From assembly GCF_037137075.1 (NCBI RefSeq), contig NZ_JBBBNV010000028.1, positions 1-57,329 of the forward strand: a DNA stretch of 57,329 nt, written 5' to 3'. The first letter of the stretch is position 1. Every line of letters starts with the position of its first letter. Positions 15,881 to 24,591 of this stretch are shown one piece after another. Under the pieces are notes generated by a model. The model saw only the letters and a list, made by a program, of their open reading frames with translations. It was not told where the DNA came from and searched no databases. The position numbers were made by a program, and so were the translations under genes. The stretch is from JBBBNV01 sp037137075. GTDB taxonomy: Bacteria > Bacillota > Bacilli > Paenibacillales > NBRC-103111.

Positions 15881-17361
15881 GACAAATCATCCTTTTGATG
15901 GTCGGGGTCGATCGGATGGAGAATCTCCGGCCTGTTCTGCATCTTGCGCCATGGCAGCCGCATAAGCGCCTGCAGCATATCCTTGAAAATCGGCGGAGAC
16001 AGCGGAGACAGATAAGGCACGCCGAACGACTTCAGCTTGGACATATAAAACAATAACGCGATCAAGCCCAATATGAGACCGTACATTCCCAGAAAGCAAG
16101 CCACAAGGTACAGGCCGAGCCGAATAATACTGACCATAGTAGCCATGGTCTGGTTCACCAGTGTAACAGAGGTTACCGCCGTAACGGCGCCAACGACGAC
16201 AACGGAGGGCGACACGAGACCGGCCCGAATGGCTGCGTCGCCGATGACCAAGCCGCCAATAACGGTGAGCGTTTGACCGATAGAGCTTGGCAGCCGGACC
16301 CCGGCCTCACGGAAAATCTCCAGCAGCAGCAGCAAAATGAACATCTCCATCTGCGCCGAGAACGGCAGCCCCTGCCGGGACATCGCAATGGTAGCCATCA
16401 GCCGAAACGGGAACTGATCCTGATGGTAGGCGGACAGCGCCACCCAGAACCCCGGAAGGAACAAGGTCAGCGCGAAGCTGATTAGCCGAATAAGCCGTGC
16501 GAAGGAAACATATTGAAAGCTGAAATGGATATCCTCCGGCGATTTCAAAACAAGCGGAAAGGTCGCCGGGCCGATAAGCACAAACGGGTTGCCATCCACA
16601 ACGATGACGAACCGTCCCGCCAGCAGGCTTGTTACCGCATAATCCGGTCTGCCGGTGAAGTCCAGCAGCGGAAACATGGAGTACTTCGTATCCCCGAGCA
16701 GCCCCTCCAGCTGCGCCGAGCTGTTCAGCCCGTCGATATCCAGCTGATTCAACCGCGCGCGGACCTCCTCCACCAGCTTCGGCTGAATGATGTCCTGGAA
16801 GTACAAGACCGCCACCTGCGTCCGGGTTCTCCGGCCGATAACCATCGTCTCACAGCTGAGGGTGCTGCTGCGGATTCGTTTGCGGATAAGCGCCACGTTC
16901 GTTGTTATATCCTCCACAAAGCCGTCTTTGGGGCCTTTAATCGAAATTTCCGTCGACGATTCCTCGGGGCTCCGCTCCGGACGGTTGGACAAGTTCATAG
17001 AAAACAGAGCCCCCGAGGCCGGGAAGAACACGAGCAGATGGCCCAGAAACACGATATCCGCCAGCTGCTGAACGGCAGCCCCCGGTTCCACCGGGGTGAA
17101 AGGCAGCGAGCCGACAAGCCCCCGGGTCAGCAAATGATCGTCGAACCCTTTCCGTTCATACATGCGCTGCAGCTGCGGCAGCACGGTGTTGGCAATTTGC
17201 CCGGATGTGCATAAGCCTGCCGCATAAATAAACATCACCTCGGAGTCGGCCTCCTCATCGATCCGGTATACCTGCGTTTCTACATCACCCGCCGCCCGGA
17301 ATGCCTCCCGAAGCGAATGCTCCGTCCAGAGATTCCCCCGCTCCCGTGTTGGTCCGTTCAT
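15877..17361 (-). CDS. Spore germination protein, GerA family A subunit
   Basis: 494 residues from the ATG at 17361; GGGGGAGG lies just before it inside the gerB end, and a longer frame to 17469 runs through gerB. The A subunit has a large hydrophilic N-terminal domain (about 1-270) and a membrane half with at least four to five helices (about 280-470), here with PFRLMATIAMSRQGLPFSAQ and SSIGQTLTVIGGLVIGDAAI, both typical of GerA. The ATG overlaps the gerB stop as ATGA (17358-17361). It should sit in the spore inner membrane with its B and C partners and help open the receptor channel on germinant binding. Confidence 0.93.
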   Translation of the reverse strand: MNGPTRERGNLWTEHSLREAFRAAGDVETQVYRIDEEADSEVMFIYAAGLCTSGQIANTVLPQLQRMYERKGFDDHLLTRGLVGSLPFTPVEPGAAVQQLADIVFLGHLLVFFPASGALFSMNLSNRPERSPEESSTEISIKGPKDGFVEDITTNVALIRKRIRSSTLSCETMVIGRRTRTQVAVLYFQDIIQPKLVEEVRARLNQLDIDGLNSSAQLEGLLGDTKYSMFPLLDFTGRPDYAVTSLLAGRFVIVVDGNPFVLIGPATFPLVLKSPEDIHFSFQYVSFARLIRLISFALTLFLPGFWVALSAYHQDQFPFRLMATIAMSRQGLPFSAQMEMFILLLLLEIFREAGVRLPSSIGQTLTVIGGLVIGDAAIRAGLVSPSVVVVGAVTAVTSVTLVNQTMATMVSIIRLGLYLVACFLGMYGLILGLIALLFYMSKLKSFGVPYLSPLSPPIFKDMLQALMRLPWRKMQNRPEILHPIDPDHQKDDLS

Positions 17362-18443
17362 GCGGCCTCCCCCTTTGCAGACTTGGCAAATAGCGAAATG
17401 AAGAGGAAAACGAACGTAAGCAAAAGGATCAGCGCCAGGGAATACGGAAAATAGATGCGATACATCCATCTATAGAAATCATCCTGGTTCACCGACACCA
17501 TTGAAATAATGAAATAGCTGACCGTGATGCCGAGAATAAGGCGATGACGCCACTCGCCGCGTAAAGGTAACACATCGGCAAGAAGAAACTGCGCCAGACT
17601 CACCCGGACGCTTGCCCCCGCCAGCCATTGATATACAGTAAGGAAGTCGACATGCTCGATGTAATCCCCCAGCTTGACCAGGCGCCACTGCTCGTAGGGA
17701 GACACCATCTGCTTGGCCGCTTCCTGGGGCCCGAACTCTGTAATCGCGCCGATAATCGGGCCAAGGGTAATATAGATGAGGATCAAGGCAAGCAGCAGCA
17801 GCTGCCAGACCTTCACCTTCTTGCGTATGTGGTGCTGCAGCAGCAAAATCACGATCAGCTCCATCAGCCCGCCGCCGGTATAGATCATGCCATGAAGCAC
17901 AGGCTGAAGGCCGTGCTCCAGAAAAGGCTTGAGCAGCTGGTAATCCTTGTTCTGCGTGTTCGTGATGGCTACAAAATACCCCAGCACCGCTACAGTAGGC
18001 AGCAGAATGCCTGAACTGATTGCGATGGCCTGGATGCCAAGCTTGGCGGCATAACCGCAGACGAGCACCAAAGCCAGCACCAGGGCATACCGTGGTGTTG
18101 CCGGCAAATAGTTCGTCACCGTCCAAATCGACGTATGCACCACCGTCATCGCGCCAATGAAATACAGCTGGATGCATAGCGGCGCTACAAGCAGCCAGGC
18201 AATCACCGGGTGCGTCTGCCGGGCCAGCCAGGGCTGCAGCTTATGCTGCCCGGATTTCTTCATAATAAAAACAAGCAGAGCACACCAGGGCAGCGCCCAA
18301 ATCCCTGTCGTCAGGACCGTAATCCACGAATCCCTGCCCGAAGCATCCAGCAGCATCGGATTTACAATAACATGGTCTGTCAAGCCGTTCATCAGCATCA
18401 GGATCATACTGACCTGAAGCATATTTATTTTCCCGCTGCTCAT
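17358..18443 (-). CDS. Spore germination permease, GerB subunit (GerAB/endospore germination permease)
   Basis: 361 residues, ten predicted membrane helices, APC-superfamily fold. The B subunit binds the germinant and belongs to the amino acid permease group. The start MSSGKINMLQVSMILMLMNG is typical. The ATG at 18443 has GAGCGGGG eight bases before it. It is the first gene of the operon, so the order is B-A-C rather than the textbook A-B-C. No sigma-G promoter can be assigned with confidence. The germinant cannot be predicted from the sequence. Confidence 0.92.
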   Translation of the reverse strand: MSSGKINMLQVSMILMLMNGLTDHVIVNPMLLDASGRDSWITVLTTGIWALPWCALLVFIMKKSGQHKLQPWLARQTHPVIAWLLVAPLCIQLYFIGAMTVVHTSIWTVTNYLPATPRYALVLALVLVCGYAAKLGIQAIAISSGILLPTVAVLGYFVAITNTQNKDYQLLKPFLEHGLQPVLHGMIYTGGGLMELIVILLLQHHIRKKVKVWQLLLLALILIYITLGPIIGAITEFGPQEAAKQMVSPYEQWRLVKLGDYIEHVDFLTVYQWLAGASVRVSLAQFLLADVLPLRGEWRHRLILGITVSYFIISMVSVNQDDFYRWMYRIYFPYSLALILLLTFVFLFISLFAKSAKGEAA

Positions 18444-18568
18444 TTGTCAATCCCCGCTCCTGCCCGCAGGCGAAGGATGCCCTTCATCCGCTGCTTATCC
18501 ATCTAATCAAAGGATATTTTATCCTTCTTGTGTACAAATCATGCGAGCAGGCCATACCTCAGGACAAG

Positions 18569-18602
18569 ACCATCGCGGTCTTCCGCGGGACATGGTTTTT
18601 TC
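18569..18602 (+). terminator. Terminator-like hairpin upstream of queF
   Basis: ACCAT-C-GCGG pairs with CCGC-GGGAC-ATGGT around TCTT and runs into six T. No plus-strand gene precedes it (gerB is on the other strand), so it may be an attenuator or the end of a short antisense or small RNA. Confidence 0.45.
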
Positions 18603-18674
18603 GTGCAATTCCAGACAAGCTGTGGTATAGTACGAAGGAAAAAACGGACGACGTCACATAAAGGAGGAGATTCG

Positions 18675-19175
18675 ATGTCCGCAGGAAGAACCAATGAGGA
18701 ATTGAAGGATATTACCCTTCTGGGAAATCAGGGGACCCAATATATTTTTGACTATGATCCGAAGCTGCTGGAGTCCTTCGACAACAAGCACCCGGACCGC
18801 GCTTATTTCGTCAAGTTCAACTGTCCGGAGTTTACCAGCCTGTGCCCCATGACGGGACAGCCGGATTTTGCCACCATCTATATTTCCTACATTCCCGACC
18901 GGAAAATGGTCGAAAGCAAATCCTTAAAGCTGTATTTATTCAGCTTCCGGAACCATGGCGATTTCCACGAGGACTGCGTCAACATTATCATGAACGATCT
19001 GATTGCTCTTATGAATCCATGGTACATTGAGATTTGGGGCAAATTCACGCCGCGGGGCGGCATTTCCATCGACCCGTATTGCAACTGGGGCCGTCCGGGC
19101 ACCAAGTACGAGGCGATGGCCGAGCACCGGCTGATGAATCATGATTTATACCCGGAAAAAATCGACAACCGGTAA
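18675..19175 (+). CDS. queF: NADPH-dependent 7-cyano-7-deazaguanine (preQ0) reductase
   Basis: 166 residues, the short unimodular QueF type. It reduces preQ0 to preQ1 on the way to queuosine in tRNA. Cys57 in PEFTSLCPMTGQPDF is the nucleophile and Asp64 the acid; ESKSLKLYLFSFRNHG is the QueF signature for NADPH binding; FHEDCVN supplies the conserved His/Glu. The ATG follows AAAGGAGGAGATTCG. It stands alone, without queC, queD or queE. TATAGT at 18626-18631 is a likely -10. Confidence 0.96.
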   Translation: MSAGRTNEELKDITLLGNQGTQYIFDYDPKLLESFDNKHPDRAYFVKFNCPEFTSLCPMTGQPDFATIYISYIPDRKMVESKSLKLYLFSFRNHGDFHEDCVNIIMNDLIALMNPWYIEIWGKFTPRGGISIDPYCNWGRPGTKYEAMAEHRLMNHDLYPEKIDNR

Positions 19176-19203
19176 CATTTCATAACCGTATGTGCAAGCA
19201 ATT

Positions 19204-19255
19204 GGCCCTTCTCTCCCGCTGACAGGATCAGCCTGGAGTTGTGAAGGGCCTTTTT
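19204..19255 (+). terminator. Terminator of queF
   Basis: GGCCCTTC (19204-19211) and GAAGGGCC (19243-19250) form a perfect stem, followed by TTTTT. Confidence 0.85.
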
Positions 19256-19307
19256 CCTGAGCTGGAGCCGTCCCGGCCTCCTCTCGCCTTCGATTCGTTT
19301 GCAGCAA

Positions 19308-19341
19308 GCGGCCAAGGCAGGGACCCACCCGCCTTGGCCGC
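19308..19341 (-). terminator. Hairpin behind the SWIM pseudogene
   Basis: GCGGCCAAGGC (19308-19318) and GCCTTGGCCGC (19331-19341) pair perfectly over 11 bases around AGGGACCCACCC. It is 24 bases after the old stop codon; the T-run after it on the minus strand is weak. Confidence 0.5.
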
Positions 19342-19364
19342 ATATTGATTGCCATTAGAACGCC

Positions 19365-19948
19365 CTACGCCAGCTCCACCCCGGATTCACGCTGCAGCCC
19401 GGCCGTCTGTCCGGTGCCCCGTTCACTAATCATCAGAATGTCCCGGATATCCTGCTCGGTTAAGACAGACAGGGCTTCCTGTCCCGGCTGAATGACCTCG
19501 TCGATGCAGGCTGGCCGTCAGCCGCGCTTCTCTCCTCCGGGCTCCCGCCGCTCCTTCGGGTGAAGCTGTGAAGCGGGGGGTAAGGACTCCCTCCCTCTCG
19601 CTGCTCCCGTCTTCCCGGTGAAGCAAGGACGGAAATACGCGAACCGGCACGCTTCCCTCGCGCTGAAGCTCCAACATTTGCAGCAGAACCGCAGCAATAT
19701 GCTTGCAGTATCCCGGATTAAGCATCAAAGGCAGGGCAGGTGCATTCCGCACGCACATCCCCGTTCCGATCCAGCTCGGCATGAACGCGGTACATCCCGC
19801 TCCCCGTTACTGAAGCCTCATACACCGGCCGATCCGGATCATAATCAGCCAGCCGCACCTTTCCGGCACGATAGTCGCTTTCTCCCTGCTCAAAGGAAGC
19901 CTGCCCGCACACCAGCCTGATGAACCGTTCTGTCAAAGGAGCGCTCAT
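19365..19948 (-). pseudogene. SWIM zinc-finger protein gene, frameshifted
   Basis: The ATG at 19948 follows GAAAGGA. The frame encodes PLTERFIRLVCGQASFEQG and on to AECTCPAFDA, then stops. The missing half of the SWIM zinc site continues in another frame (NPGYCKHIAAVLLQMLELQR). Removing one T at about 19726 restores CTCPAFDANPGYCKHI, an intact Cys-x-Cys...Cys-x-His site. A third frame holds the tail (CIDEVIQPGQEALSVLTEQD, then RDILMISERG) up to the stop at 19365. At least two frame changes mean the gene is broken, unless the assembly is wrong. Intact relatives bind DNA or protein through SWIM. Confidence 0.75.
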
Positions 19949-19993
19949 GTTCACGAATCCTTTCTTTGATTCAATATAAATGGTGCCAATCCT

Positions 19994-20212
19994 CTACTCG
20001 TTATGATACCAGAAACACCAGAACAGGCCGAAAAAAAGAATCCATAAAAACAACCCCCAGGACCGGATAATCACGGTCTTGAGGGTTAACTGCTTGACAT
20101 AGCTGCTGCTGCAAAGGAGCTTCTTGGGAGTCCCATCCTTCAGGCCGTCCGCCGAATCCAGCAGCGCCACAGGGCGCAGGGAAGACGGCGCCGTCTTTAC
20201 CGGACGGTTCAT
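19994..20212 (-). CDS. Possible small membrane protein translationally coupled to desR
   Basis: 72 codons. Its ATG (20212-20210) overlaps the desR stop in the arrangement ATGA, the same coupling used between desK and desR. The product has a polar N-terminal 45 residues (KDGTPKKLLCSSSYVKQL) and one strong membrane helix near the C-terminus (SWGLFLWILFFGLFWCFWYH). The composition fits a single-span membrane peptide. I recognise no family, and conservation is untested. A chance open frame remains possible. Confidence 0.4.
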   Translation of the reverse strand: MNRPVKTAPSSLRPVALLDSADGLKDGTPKKLLCSSSYVKQLTLKTVIIRSWGLFLWILFFGLFWCFWYHNE

Positions 20213-20808
20213 TTGAACCAGCCCTTCTCCTTAAACTGCGTAATTGCTTCAATCCGGTTGCTCACGTTCAGCTTATCCAGGATCGCCGAGATATAATTGC
20301 GGACGGTCCCCGTCGTAATATAAAGCTCGCTGGCAATCTCCTTCGTGTTTTTCCCGTCCGCGATCAGGTTCAGAACGGCCTTCTCCCGCTCCGTCAGCGG
20401 ATTCTCCTGGCCGTATGCCTCATCGACAAGCTCTGGGGCGTAGACGCGCCTGCCCGCCATGATACTGCGGATAGAGCTCGCCAGCTCCTCGCTGGGGCTA
20501 TCCTTAAGCAAGTATCCGTGGGCGCCGGCACGCAGCGCGCGACCGAAGTAGCCGGAACGTGCAAACGTGGTCAAAATCATGACCTTGCAGCCCGTCCCCT
20601 TTAATTCCTCCGCCGCCTCAAGCCCGCTCTTCCCCGGCATCTCGATATCCATAATACAAATATCCGGCTGATGGAGCTGGACCAGCTTCACCGCATCCTC
20701 GCCGTTACCCGCTTTTCCGACGACCTTCATGTCTTCTTCCAGATCCAGCAGGGAAGCAAGCGCGCCCAGCAGCATCCGCTGGTCCTCGGCAATCACGATT
20801 CGAATCAT
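20209..20808 (-). CDS. desR: DesR-type NarL/LuxR response regulator
   Basis: 199 residues, exactly the DesR size. The receiver domain (1-120) has the phospho-acceptor Asp54 in DICIMDIEMPG, the same number as in Bacillus subtilis DesR, plus Lys in LLKDSPSEEL. The C-terminal LuxR helix-turn-helix is PLTEREKAVLNLIADGKN to NYISAILDKLNVSNR. Phosphorylated DesR activates the desaturase promoter when membranes become too rigid. Its ATG overlaps the desK stop (ATGA, 20805-20808). Part of the des-desK-desR operon. Confidence 0.93.
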   Translation of the reverse strand: MIRIVIAEDQRMLLGALASLLDLEEDMKVVGKAGNGEDAVKLVQLHQPDICIMDIEMPGKSGLEAAEELKGTGCKVMILTTFARSGYFGRALRAGAHGYLLKDSPSEELASSIRSIMAGRRVYAPELVDEAYGQENPLTEREKAVLNLIADGKNTKEIASELYITTGTVRNYISAILDKLNVSNRIEAITQFKEKGWFK

Positions 20809-21941
20809 ATTCCCGCCTCCTTTTCCGGTGGTTTGAACACGTTCGGCACTTTAATCACGATCATCGTTCCCTGATTAGAAGCAATCTCCATGCTCCCGTT
20901 CACAAATTCAAGCCGTTCCTTCATCCCGCGCAGGCCGTTGCCCCGCAAGCTGGCCGTCTCATTCAGCATGCCGTTGCCGTCATCCTTCACCCGCACGACG
21001 AGCTCCGTCCGCGAAGGCTCGATGCTGATCCGGCAGGTCGAAGCGCTGCTGTGCTTGACCACATTCGTTACCGCTTCCTTCAGACACATGCTGAGCACGT
21101 TTTCCGCCATCAGCGAGGTGTCCACCAGCTTGGGGTCCCCATCCAGAATGAACTGGATTTCCGCCGCCTTGCAAATTTGCTCAACCCGGAATATTTCATC
21201 CTCCAGCTTCGTCCCGCGCATCTCGGTAACCATATCCCGGACTTCCTTTAAGGCAATCCGGGCCGTCTGACGGACCTCATTCATTTCAAGCTGAGCCTGT
21301 GCCGGGTTTTTGCTGATCAGCTTTCCGGCCAAATCGCTTTTGAGGCCGATAAGTGACAGCTTCTGGCCCAGCGTGTCATGCAAATCCCGGGCAATCCGCT
21401 GCCGCTCCTCCAGCTTCACCAGCTCCGAAATCCGCTTATTGGCATCCTCCAGCTGTTCCTCCAGCCGGTCCCGTTTGATCCGGTCATGAGTGGTCACAGG
21501 CAGCAAAATCACCGCGATTGTACTGACGAGCACGAAGGGCAGCTGGCTCATAAACACCGGATTTTGCTTCACGAAGACCAAATTGACCGTCACCAGCGTC
21601 GTAATCAGATGAATGGAGTACAAGGTGATGAACCCGACCTTATGCTGAATATTCCCGATAAAAAACGCCAGGAACAGCGCAAAGTACACATAGCCGAACA
21701 GCAGGGTCATCGTAATGGAAATAACGACCTGAACTCCTGTCCAGAAGTACATCAGCCAGCCTTTGGAAAGGAAAGACATCGCATAGCATATGAAAAAAAC
21801 AACAATCATTACGATCCCGATAACCACCTCGAAGGTAGAGGAGGACCGGAAAATGAAATAAAAGGGAAGGATGTAGAAGACCACCCATATATAAGGGCTG
21901 AGACCGGTGTTTTTGTGAAAAATCTGATACCACTTCTGCAT
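20805..21941 (-). CDS. desK: DesK-type membrane-fluidity sensor histidine kinase
   Basis: 378 residues, HPK7 type. The first 155 residues have four to five membrane helices, the thickness sensor. A coiled linker (RLEEQLEDANKRISELVK) leads to the DHp domain with phospho-acceptor His188 in RQRIARDLHDTLGQ, identical in number to B. subtilis DesK. The ATPase domain has EAVTNVVKHS (N box) and DDGNGM plus GNGLRGMKERLEF (G boxes). Cold-ordered lipids switch it from phosphatase to kinase. It starts at 21941, about 65 bases after the desaturase stop, and overlaps desR. Confidence 0.94.
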   Translation of the reverse strand: MQKWYQIFHKNTGLSPYIWVVFYILPFYFIFRSSSTFEVVIGIVMIVVFFICYAMSFLSKGWLMYFWTGVQVVISITMTLLFGYVYFALFLAFFIGNIQHKVGFITLYSIHLITTLVTVNLVFVKQNPVFMSQLPFVLVSTIAVILLPVTTHDRIKRDRLEEQLEDANKRISELVKLEERQRIARDLHDTLGQKLSLIGLKSDLAGKLISKNPAQAQLEMNEVRQTARIALKEVRDMVTEMRGTKLEDEIFRVEQICKAAEIQFILDGDPKLVDTSLMAENVLSMCLKEAVTNVVKHSSASTCRISIEPSRTELVVRVKDDGNGMLNETASLRGNGLRGMKERLEFVNGSMEIASNQGTMIVIKVPNVFKPPEKEAGI

Positions 21942-22007
21942 GGCCGTTCATCCTTTGTTCTTCGTCCGTAAAGCTCCTTCTATCGTACCACAAAGAGAAG
22001 ATCCGCG

Positions 22008-23066
22008 TTACTTTCCTTGCCAAGCTGGAAGCCGTTTACTGCCGCTGTCCGCAGCGGCGGCGGCCTCTTTGCCGCTCACGCGCTTGATGCCCTTGAAGCT
22101 GACGAACCGTTTATTGTGCTCATCCCACAGGTGAAAACGCAACGACTCCAGACTCGTCCGAAGTGTAATGGTGGTCGCCTTCTGCAGCGGCGGCGTAGCG
22201 TCATGGGCCTTCTCCAGATTATAGTTCGGTACCCGCGGGCTTAAGTGATGAACATGATGGAACCCGATGTTCCCGGTAATCCATTGCAGCACCCGCGGCA
22301 GCTTGTAATACGAGCTGCCCTCAACCGCAGCCTTCACATAGCTCCACTCTTCTTCATTCTCGAAGTACGATTCCTCAAACTGATGCTGCACATAAAACAG
22401 CCAAATCCCAAGCAGACCGGAAACAAAAACAATCGGACCCTGCACCAGAACGAAGGCTTCCCAGCCCATCGCCCAAATTAACAAGGCATAGAGGCCGACG
22501 AGCAGCACATTGGTCAAATAGTTGGCAAGACGCTCCTTGCGCCGGGCGCCCTTGCGGTTGAAGCGGTATTGAATCCCGAATACAAATATCGGGCCCAGTC
22601 CGAACATAATCAGCGGATTCCGGTACAGCCGATAAGCAATCCGCCGCCATAACGGGGCCGAAACATACTCGTCAACCGTCATAATCCAAATGTCGCCGAC
22701 CCCGCGCTTGTCGAGATTGCTGCTCGTAGCGTGATGAATGGCGTGACTGTTTTTCCACTGCTCATACGGGCAAAGCGTCACTACGCCGAGAATCGTGCCA
22801 ACAATATCGTTGGCCGCACGGCTTTTAAAAAACGACTGGTGGCAGCAATCATGAAAAATGATAAACGTCCGGACGACAAAGCCGCCGGTCACAATCGCCA
22901 GCAGAATTGTAAGCCAGTACGAAACGTTCAGGCTGAGATAAGTCCCATACCAGAGCAGAAGCAGCGGTATCACTGTATTCAAAAGCTGGCGGATGCTTGA
23001 TTTAGTATCCGTTACCTCATACGGGGCGACCGTCTTTTTTAGTTGAGCAATGTTGGATTGATGCAA
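22008..23066 (-). CDS. des: Membrane fatty-acid desaturase (Des type)
   Basis: 352 residues, an integral-membrane di-iron acyl-lipid desaturase. The three His boxes are FHDCCHQS (about residue 70), KNSHAIHHATS (about 106) and GFHHVHHLSP (about 270). Four or more membrane helices separate them. The ATG at 23066 follows GAGGAGG. The enzyme puts a double bond into phospholipid acyl chains on cooling. First gene of an operon with desK and desR, the same order as in B. subtilis. The promoter region (23133-23198) has a DesR-like site. Confidence 0.95.
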   Translation of the reverse strand: MHQSNIAQLKKTVAPYEVTDTKSSIRQLLNTVIPLLLLWYGTYLSLNVSYWLTILLAIVTGGFVVRTFIIFHDCCHQSFFKSRAANDIVGTILGVVTLCPYEQWKNSHAIHHATSSNLDKRGVGDIWIMTVDEYVSAPLWRRIAYRLYRNPLIMFGLGPIFVFGIQYRFNRKGARRKERLANYLTNVLLVGLYALLIWAMGWEAFVLVQGPIVFVSGLLGIWLFYVQHQFEESYFENEEEWSYVKAAVEGSSYYKLPRVLQWITGNIGFHHVHHLSPRVPNYNLEKAHDATPPLQKATTITLRTSLESLRFHLWDEHNKRFVSFKGIKRVSGKEAAAAADSGSKRLPAWQGK

Positions 23067-23132
23067 GCGAGCTTCCTCCTCGATACGACGCGCCGTGAGC
23101 GTGTTGAAACACCAGACGCATATTCTACACTA

Positions 23133-23161
23133 AGTATAGAAAAATTCGTCCATGCGCTGAA
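23133..23161 (-). promoter_or_regulatory. des promoter, weak -35
   Basis: Minus strand TTCAGC (23161-23156), 17-base spacer, TATACT (23138-23133). A good -10 with a poor -35 fits activation by DesR. Confidence 0.5.
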
Positions 23162-23198
23162 GTCATAAACGTCAAGTCGAGGGGATGACAAATGTCAT
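23162..23198 (-). promoter_or_regulatory. Candidate DesR binding region
   Basis: ATGACAAATGTCAT (23185-23198) has perfect 6-base arms; a second related element, GTCATAAACGTCA, lies at 23162-23174. Counted from the -10, they cover about -72 to -37, matching the known footprint zone of DesR at B. subtilis des (about -77 to -28). Confidence 0.65.
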
Positions 23199-23298
23199 GG
23201 GTCTAGGAATAATTCCCTAGTTTTTGATAATCAACCCAGTCTGAATGCTCCGTGCCGCCCTTTCAGGTGCGCCACCCGCTACCGGCTTGCAGCCGTGA

Positions 23299-24366
23299 TT
23301 ACCTCCTTACTCTTTTTCGAATGATGAGGTAACCGGCAAGCAGCACTGCCGCTACCGCTGTATCAACGAATCCAACAAAGATACCGCGAAAGGGATACCC
23401 TCCTATGTTGGTAATAAAATACGCTACAAAAGCAAACACACCCACGATTCCCGCCGCAAAAATCCATTCGCGCCGAAAATACAACGTCAAGCCGGCCAGC
23501 AGCGCCAGCAGCACGAACGCCACGCCAAGCACAGCGCTATTGTGAACGGTCTGCAGGTTGATGGGAACGAACAAGCGCTTCGTATCCGCATAAGAGAAAT
23601 ACCACTCTGTCTCGGGCAGGCGATCCAGCTGTGCCGCATAGCTTCCCGCTCCCGACGGAGTCAGCGGCAGATTCGAGCTGAGCGCATAGCCGGGCTGCGG
23701 AAGCCGGACCTCCAGCTGCACCTGCGGCTCGCCCTTCCAGTACTGCGCCGGGGTCATATAATACAGATGGGAAAATACCGGATTAATGACACGCCTGTCA
23801 TACATTCCGCCGGCATCCTCATACTGAATCGTAATTTGCTTCATCTCCTCCGGCTCGAACCGAAGCGTAAACTTCGCGCCAACCAATCGGCCATCCTGCC
23901 AGCCATCACCGAGGAACAGCTGCTCTGTTCCGCTCACCGGCTCCGTTACCGTCCGCTTGACCTGCGGCTCCCAGTTCGCAAGCTGCAAATCGGACACGAT
24001 CGCAGCCGGAATCGAATCCGATCCGGACTGAACACGCAGCTCCCGGGAGGATGGGGTGACGAACATGACCTCCGCCGTCTCCGGCTCCCGGCCGGTATGC
24101 TGCAGCGTATAGCGCACCTCTACCTGAGCATCGTGCCGGGAGGCTTGCGAATGATCAGGCATGGTGAACGTTACATGCTCCCGGATTAGACGAACCGGGG
24201 AGTCCGTGTCGAATTGCAGCGCGCCGGCTCCGTCAGCCGGGTAATACAGCGGACCGCCATTGGCGGCCGTCATAAGCGGAGCCAGCCACAAAACCAGCAG
24301 CGCCACCGCCGGCAGCCACCGCCGCCTCCATCGTATCCGTCGTCCTGTCCGCAAAGGCAGGTTCAT
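23299..24366 (-). CDS. Membrane protein of unknown function with a large extracytoplasmic domain
   Basis: 355 residues. Residues about 16-35 are a signal or anchor helix (LPAVALLVLWLAPLMTAANG). Residues about 40-260 form a beta-rich extracytoplasmic domain (SRHDAQVEVRYTLQHTGREP; VTEPVSGTEQLFLGDGWQDG) resembling DUF4424-like or Ig-type folds. Three membrane helices end the protein (SAVLGVAFVLLALLAGLTLY, IFAAGIVGVFAFVAYFI, FVDTAVAAVLLAGYLII) with a basic tail KKRVRR-like (IRKRVRR). It is monocistronic between the des operon and glpD. No enzymatic motif is visible. Function unknown. Confidence 0.8.
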   Translation of the reverse strand: MNLPLRTGRRIRWRRRWLPAVALLVLWLAPLMTAANGGPLYYPADGAGALQFDTDSPVRLIREHVTFTMPDHSQASRHDAQVEVRYTLQHTGREPETAEVMFVTPSSRELRVQSGSDSIPAAIVSDLQLANWEPQVKRTVTEPVSGTEQLFLGDGWQDGRLVGAKFTLRFEPEEMKQITIQYEDAGGMYDRRVINPVFSHLYYMTPAQYWKGEPQVQLEVRLPQPGYALSSNLPLTPSGAGSYAAQLDRLPETEWYFSYADTKRLFVPINLQTVHNSAVLGVAFVLLALLAGLTLYFRREWIFAAGIVGVFAFVAYFITNIGGYPFRGIFVGFVDTAVAAVLLAGYLIIRKRVRR

Positions 24367-24482
24367 CCCGATCCCTCCACTTATGTTGTGATACTTCCAA
24401 GTATACCATCATTTGGGCCCGATGAGCTTCATTTCCTGGCCAGGGGCTGCCGCTGTAAGCAGACGATCCTGCAGAAATAAGA

Positions 24483-24516
24483 AAGACAGACTGCGATACA
24501 TCCTGCAGTCTGTCTT
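24483..24516 (-). terminator. Terminator downstream of glpD
   Basis: AAGACAGACTGC (24483-24494) and GCAGTCTGTCTT (24505-24516) pair perfectly over 12 bases; on the minus strand TCTTATTTC follows. Confidence 0.75.
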
Positions 24517-24591
24517 GAACCGGTACACGTAACCAGGTTGCCGATCCGGTGACAGCAGCCCGGCATCCGCGAGATTGCCGTTTGCAATCGC

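Noticed and set aside
20041..20100. Possible terminator behind desR
   Set aside because: No convincing stem with a T-run was found; the region is covered by the 72-codon frame.
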